Shown piece after piece: positions 4,773 through 5,651 of a stretch of 5,651 bases of DNA (positions are counted from its first letter, which is position 1; each line of letters starts with the position of its first letter). Below the pieces are notes generated by a model. The model made no database searches and was not told the origin of the DNA. It saw only the letters and a program-made list of their open reading frames with translations. The stretch covers positions 1 through 5,651 of the forward strand of contig CAMGJH010000088.1 in assembly GCA_946056345.1 (NCBI GenBank), written 5' to 3'. The stretch is from an uncultured Lentisphaeraceae bacterium (GTDB taxonomy: Bacteria; Verrucomicrobiota; Kiritimatiellia; RFP12; DVOR01). The position numbers were made by a program, and so were the translations under genes.

Positions 4773-5538
4773 CTTTCAGCCACGCCGGGCACTCGGGGGG
4801 CTTGACGGTGCAGCCGAGGGTGCGCAGGAAGACGCTTTCGAGGGAGTCGTGGAGCTCGGCGACGGGGCCCTGAAGCAGCGGCGTGCCGCGGTCGAGGATG
4901 AGGATGCGCTCGCAGGTGTCACGGACATCGGGGAGGAGGTGCGAGGTGGTGAGGATGGCCAGGCCCCGGGCCTTGAGGGCCAGGAGGAGTTCCTTGACTT
5001 CGCGCGTGCCGATGGGGTCGAGGCCGGAGGTGGGCTCATCGAGAATCAGCACGCGCGGGGCGTTGATGAGGGCCTGGGCGAGGCCGACGCGGCGGGTCAT
5101 TCCCTTGGAGAAGGCGCCGACGCGGCGGTCGCGGGCGTGCGTTAGGCCGGTGAGCTCGAGGAGGTCGTCAATCCGCGCGCGGAGGGCTTTGCCGGAGAGA
5201 CCGCTCAGGCGGCCGTAGTAGGCGAGCGTCTCGCGCGGGGTGAGGAAGGGGTGCAGGTGGGTAATCTCGGGCAGGTAGCCCAGGAGCGCGTGCGCGGCGG
5301 GCGACTCGGGGGCGTGGCCAAAGAGCGCGACCGAGCCGCTGTCGGGCCGCAGGAGCCCCAGGAGGATGCGGATGGCGGTGCTTTTGCCCGAGCCATTGGG
5401 GCCGAGCAGGCCGAGCGCTTCGCCGGGTGCGAGGGTAAAGGAGAGGCCTTTGAGGGCTTCGACCGTCGGCCGGCCCCAGAAGTCGCGGAAGGTTTTGCGC
5501 AGGTCCTGCGCGCAGAGGGCGGGAATGGGCGGGGTCAT
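4756..5538 (-). CDS. ABC transporter ATP-binding protein of an ABC-2 type exporter
   Basis: This cytoplasmic ATPase would power the exporter whose permease follows it. From the ATG at 5538 the product is 260 residues. Visible motifs are Walker A GPNGSGKST (46-54), a Q-loop region GYLPEIT (87-93) with Glu in place of the usual Gln, an ABC signature FSKGM (143-147) in place of LSGGQ, and Walker B VLILDEPTSGLDP (163-175) with catalytic Glu168. The switch histidine is His200 in ILTTSH. Glu at the Q-loop and a degenerate signature are common in the GldA/NatA-like branch, so the protein should be active. The frame stays open to a GTG at 5637, but that extra stretch is Pro-rich and unlike the family, and the homology begins at ALCAQDLRKTF. 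The start overlaps the stop of an upstream partial gene as ATGA. The substrate is not inferable. Confidence 0.94.
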   Translation of the reverse strand: MTPPIPALCAQDLRKTFRDFWGRPTVEALKGLSFTLAPGEALGLLGPNGSGKSTAIRILLGLLRPDSGSVALFGHAPESPAAHALLGYLPEITHLHPFLTPRETLAYYGRLSGLSGKALRARIDDLLELTGLTHARDRRVGAFSKGMTRRVGLAQALINAPRVLILDEPTSGLDPIGTREVKELLLALKARGLAILTTSHLLPDVRDTCERILILDRGTPLLQGPVAELHDSLESVFLRTLGCTVKPPECPAWLKVGEDR

Positions 5539-5633
5539 AGCGAGCTTCGCGCAAGCCGGCGCGCGCCGAGATGGAGGCAAAGGAGCGCCAGGCAGAGGGG
5601 TTGAGGGAGGAGCAGGAGATAGAATGAGAATGG
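5535..5633 (-). pseudogene. C-terminal tail of an unidentified membrane protein upstream of the ATPase; frame broken near the window edge
   Basis: One minus-strand frame reads PFSFYLLLLPQPLCL, continues as a leucine-rich run and finishes GARRLARSSL before a TGA at 5535-5537. It looks like a transmembrane helix with a positively charged cytoplasmic end. Its stop overlaps the ATPase start as ATGA, the same coupling seen at the ATPase-permease boundary, which supports a real upstream gene in the operon. However, an in-frame TGA at 5634-5636 interrupts it 15 bases from the edge. That implies a frameshift, an end error or a junction there, or that this reading is coincidental. The family cannot be assigned from 32 residues. 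Confidence 0.35.
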
Positions 5634-5651
5634 TCACCTTGGCCCTGTGGG

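Noticed and set aside
5539..5637. 33-codon N-terminal extension of the ATPase from GTG 5637
   Set aside because: Pro-rich and outside the family's domain; the ATG at 5538 is just before the conserved start and overlaps the upstream stop.
5622..5651. Possible plus-strand gene start MRMVTLALW at the right edge
   Set aside because: Only nine codons are visible, with no recognisable family, so it cannot be supported.

Overview
The window is GC-rich bacterial chromosomal DNA. The genes look ordinary, but almost every non-coding gap is filled with structured, repetitive sequence. Nothing in it identifies the species. A lone PTS EIIA-CBS protein, a trpS-scpA pair and an ABC exporter with a large extracytoplasmic insert, together with high GC and degenerate heptad repeats between genes, would suit an uncultured lineage of the Planctomycetes/Verrucomicrobia/Lentisphaerae type. 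That placement is a weak inference. The odd length and the disturbed sequence at both ends suggest a short, possibly metagenomic, contig.

Left end (1-830). A minus-strand gene encodes a PTS EIIA type-2 domain followed by a CBS module. Its last 23 or so codons lie over a plus-strand stretch (2-85) that reads as the N-terminal signature of a histidine phosphatase (RHG...T.WN...R.QG..D.PL...G). The two homologies stop at the same place, about base 85, and GC content changes there from about 48% to 70%. The likeliest explanation is a chimeric or rearranged junction that truncates both genes.

Divergent intergenic region (831-1420). Both flanking genes have a TGn-extended -10 promoter and a good Shine-Dalgarno sequence. 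Between the promoters lie small palindromes, two heptad repeat arrays, a series of dyads (CCCGGG or TTAnCCCTnAGGGnTAA) at 22-bp pitch, two perfect stem-loops and a chain of four GC hairpins, three of them with a GCA loop. The 22-bp dyads look like a candidate multi-site operator, or at least an undescribed repeat.

Centre (1421-3222). trpS (tryptophanyl-tRNA synthetase) and scpA (condensin kleisin subunit) run on the plus strand 17 bp apart and are probably co-transcribed. scpB is not in the window.

Right half (3223-5651). Two minus-strand genes encode an ABC-2 type exporter: the ATPase (4756-5538), then the permease (3377-4759), joined by an ATGA overlap. A degenerate heptad array covers this overlap and appears to encode a non-conserved N-terminal extension of the permease. 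The permease converges on scpA across a 155-bp gap whose two ends carry a 26-bp perfect inverted repeat made of heptads. A leucine-rich tail of another minus-strand gene ends in an ATGA overlap with the ATPase start, but its frame is broken by a stop near the right edge.

No CRISPR array, transposase, tRNA or rRNA was seen. The novelty lies in the intergenic architecture and the end junctions, not in a new protein system.
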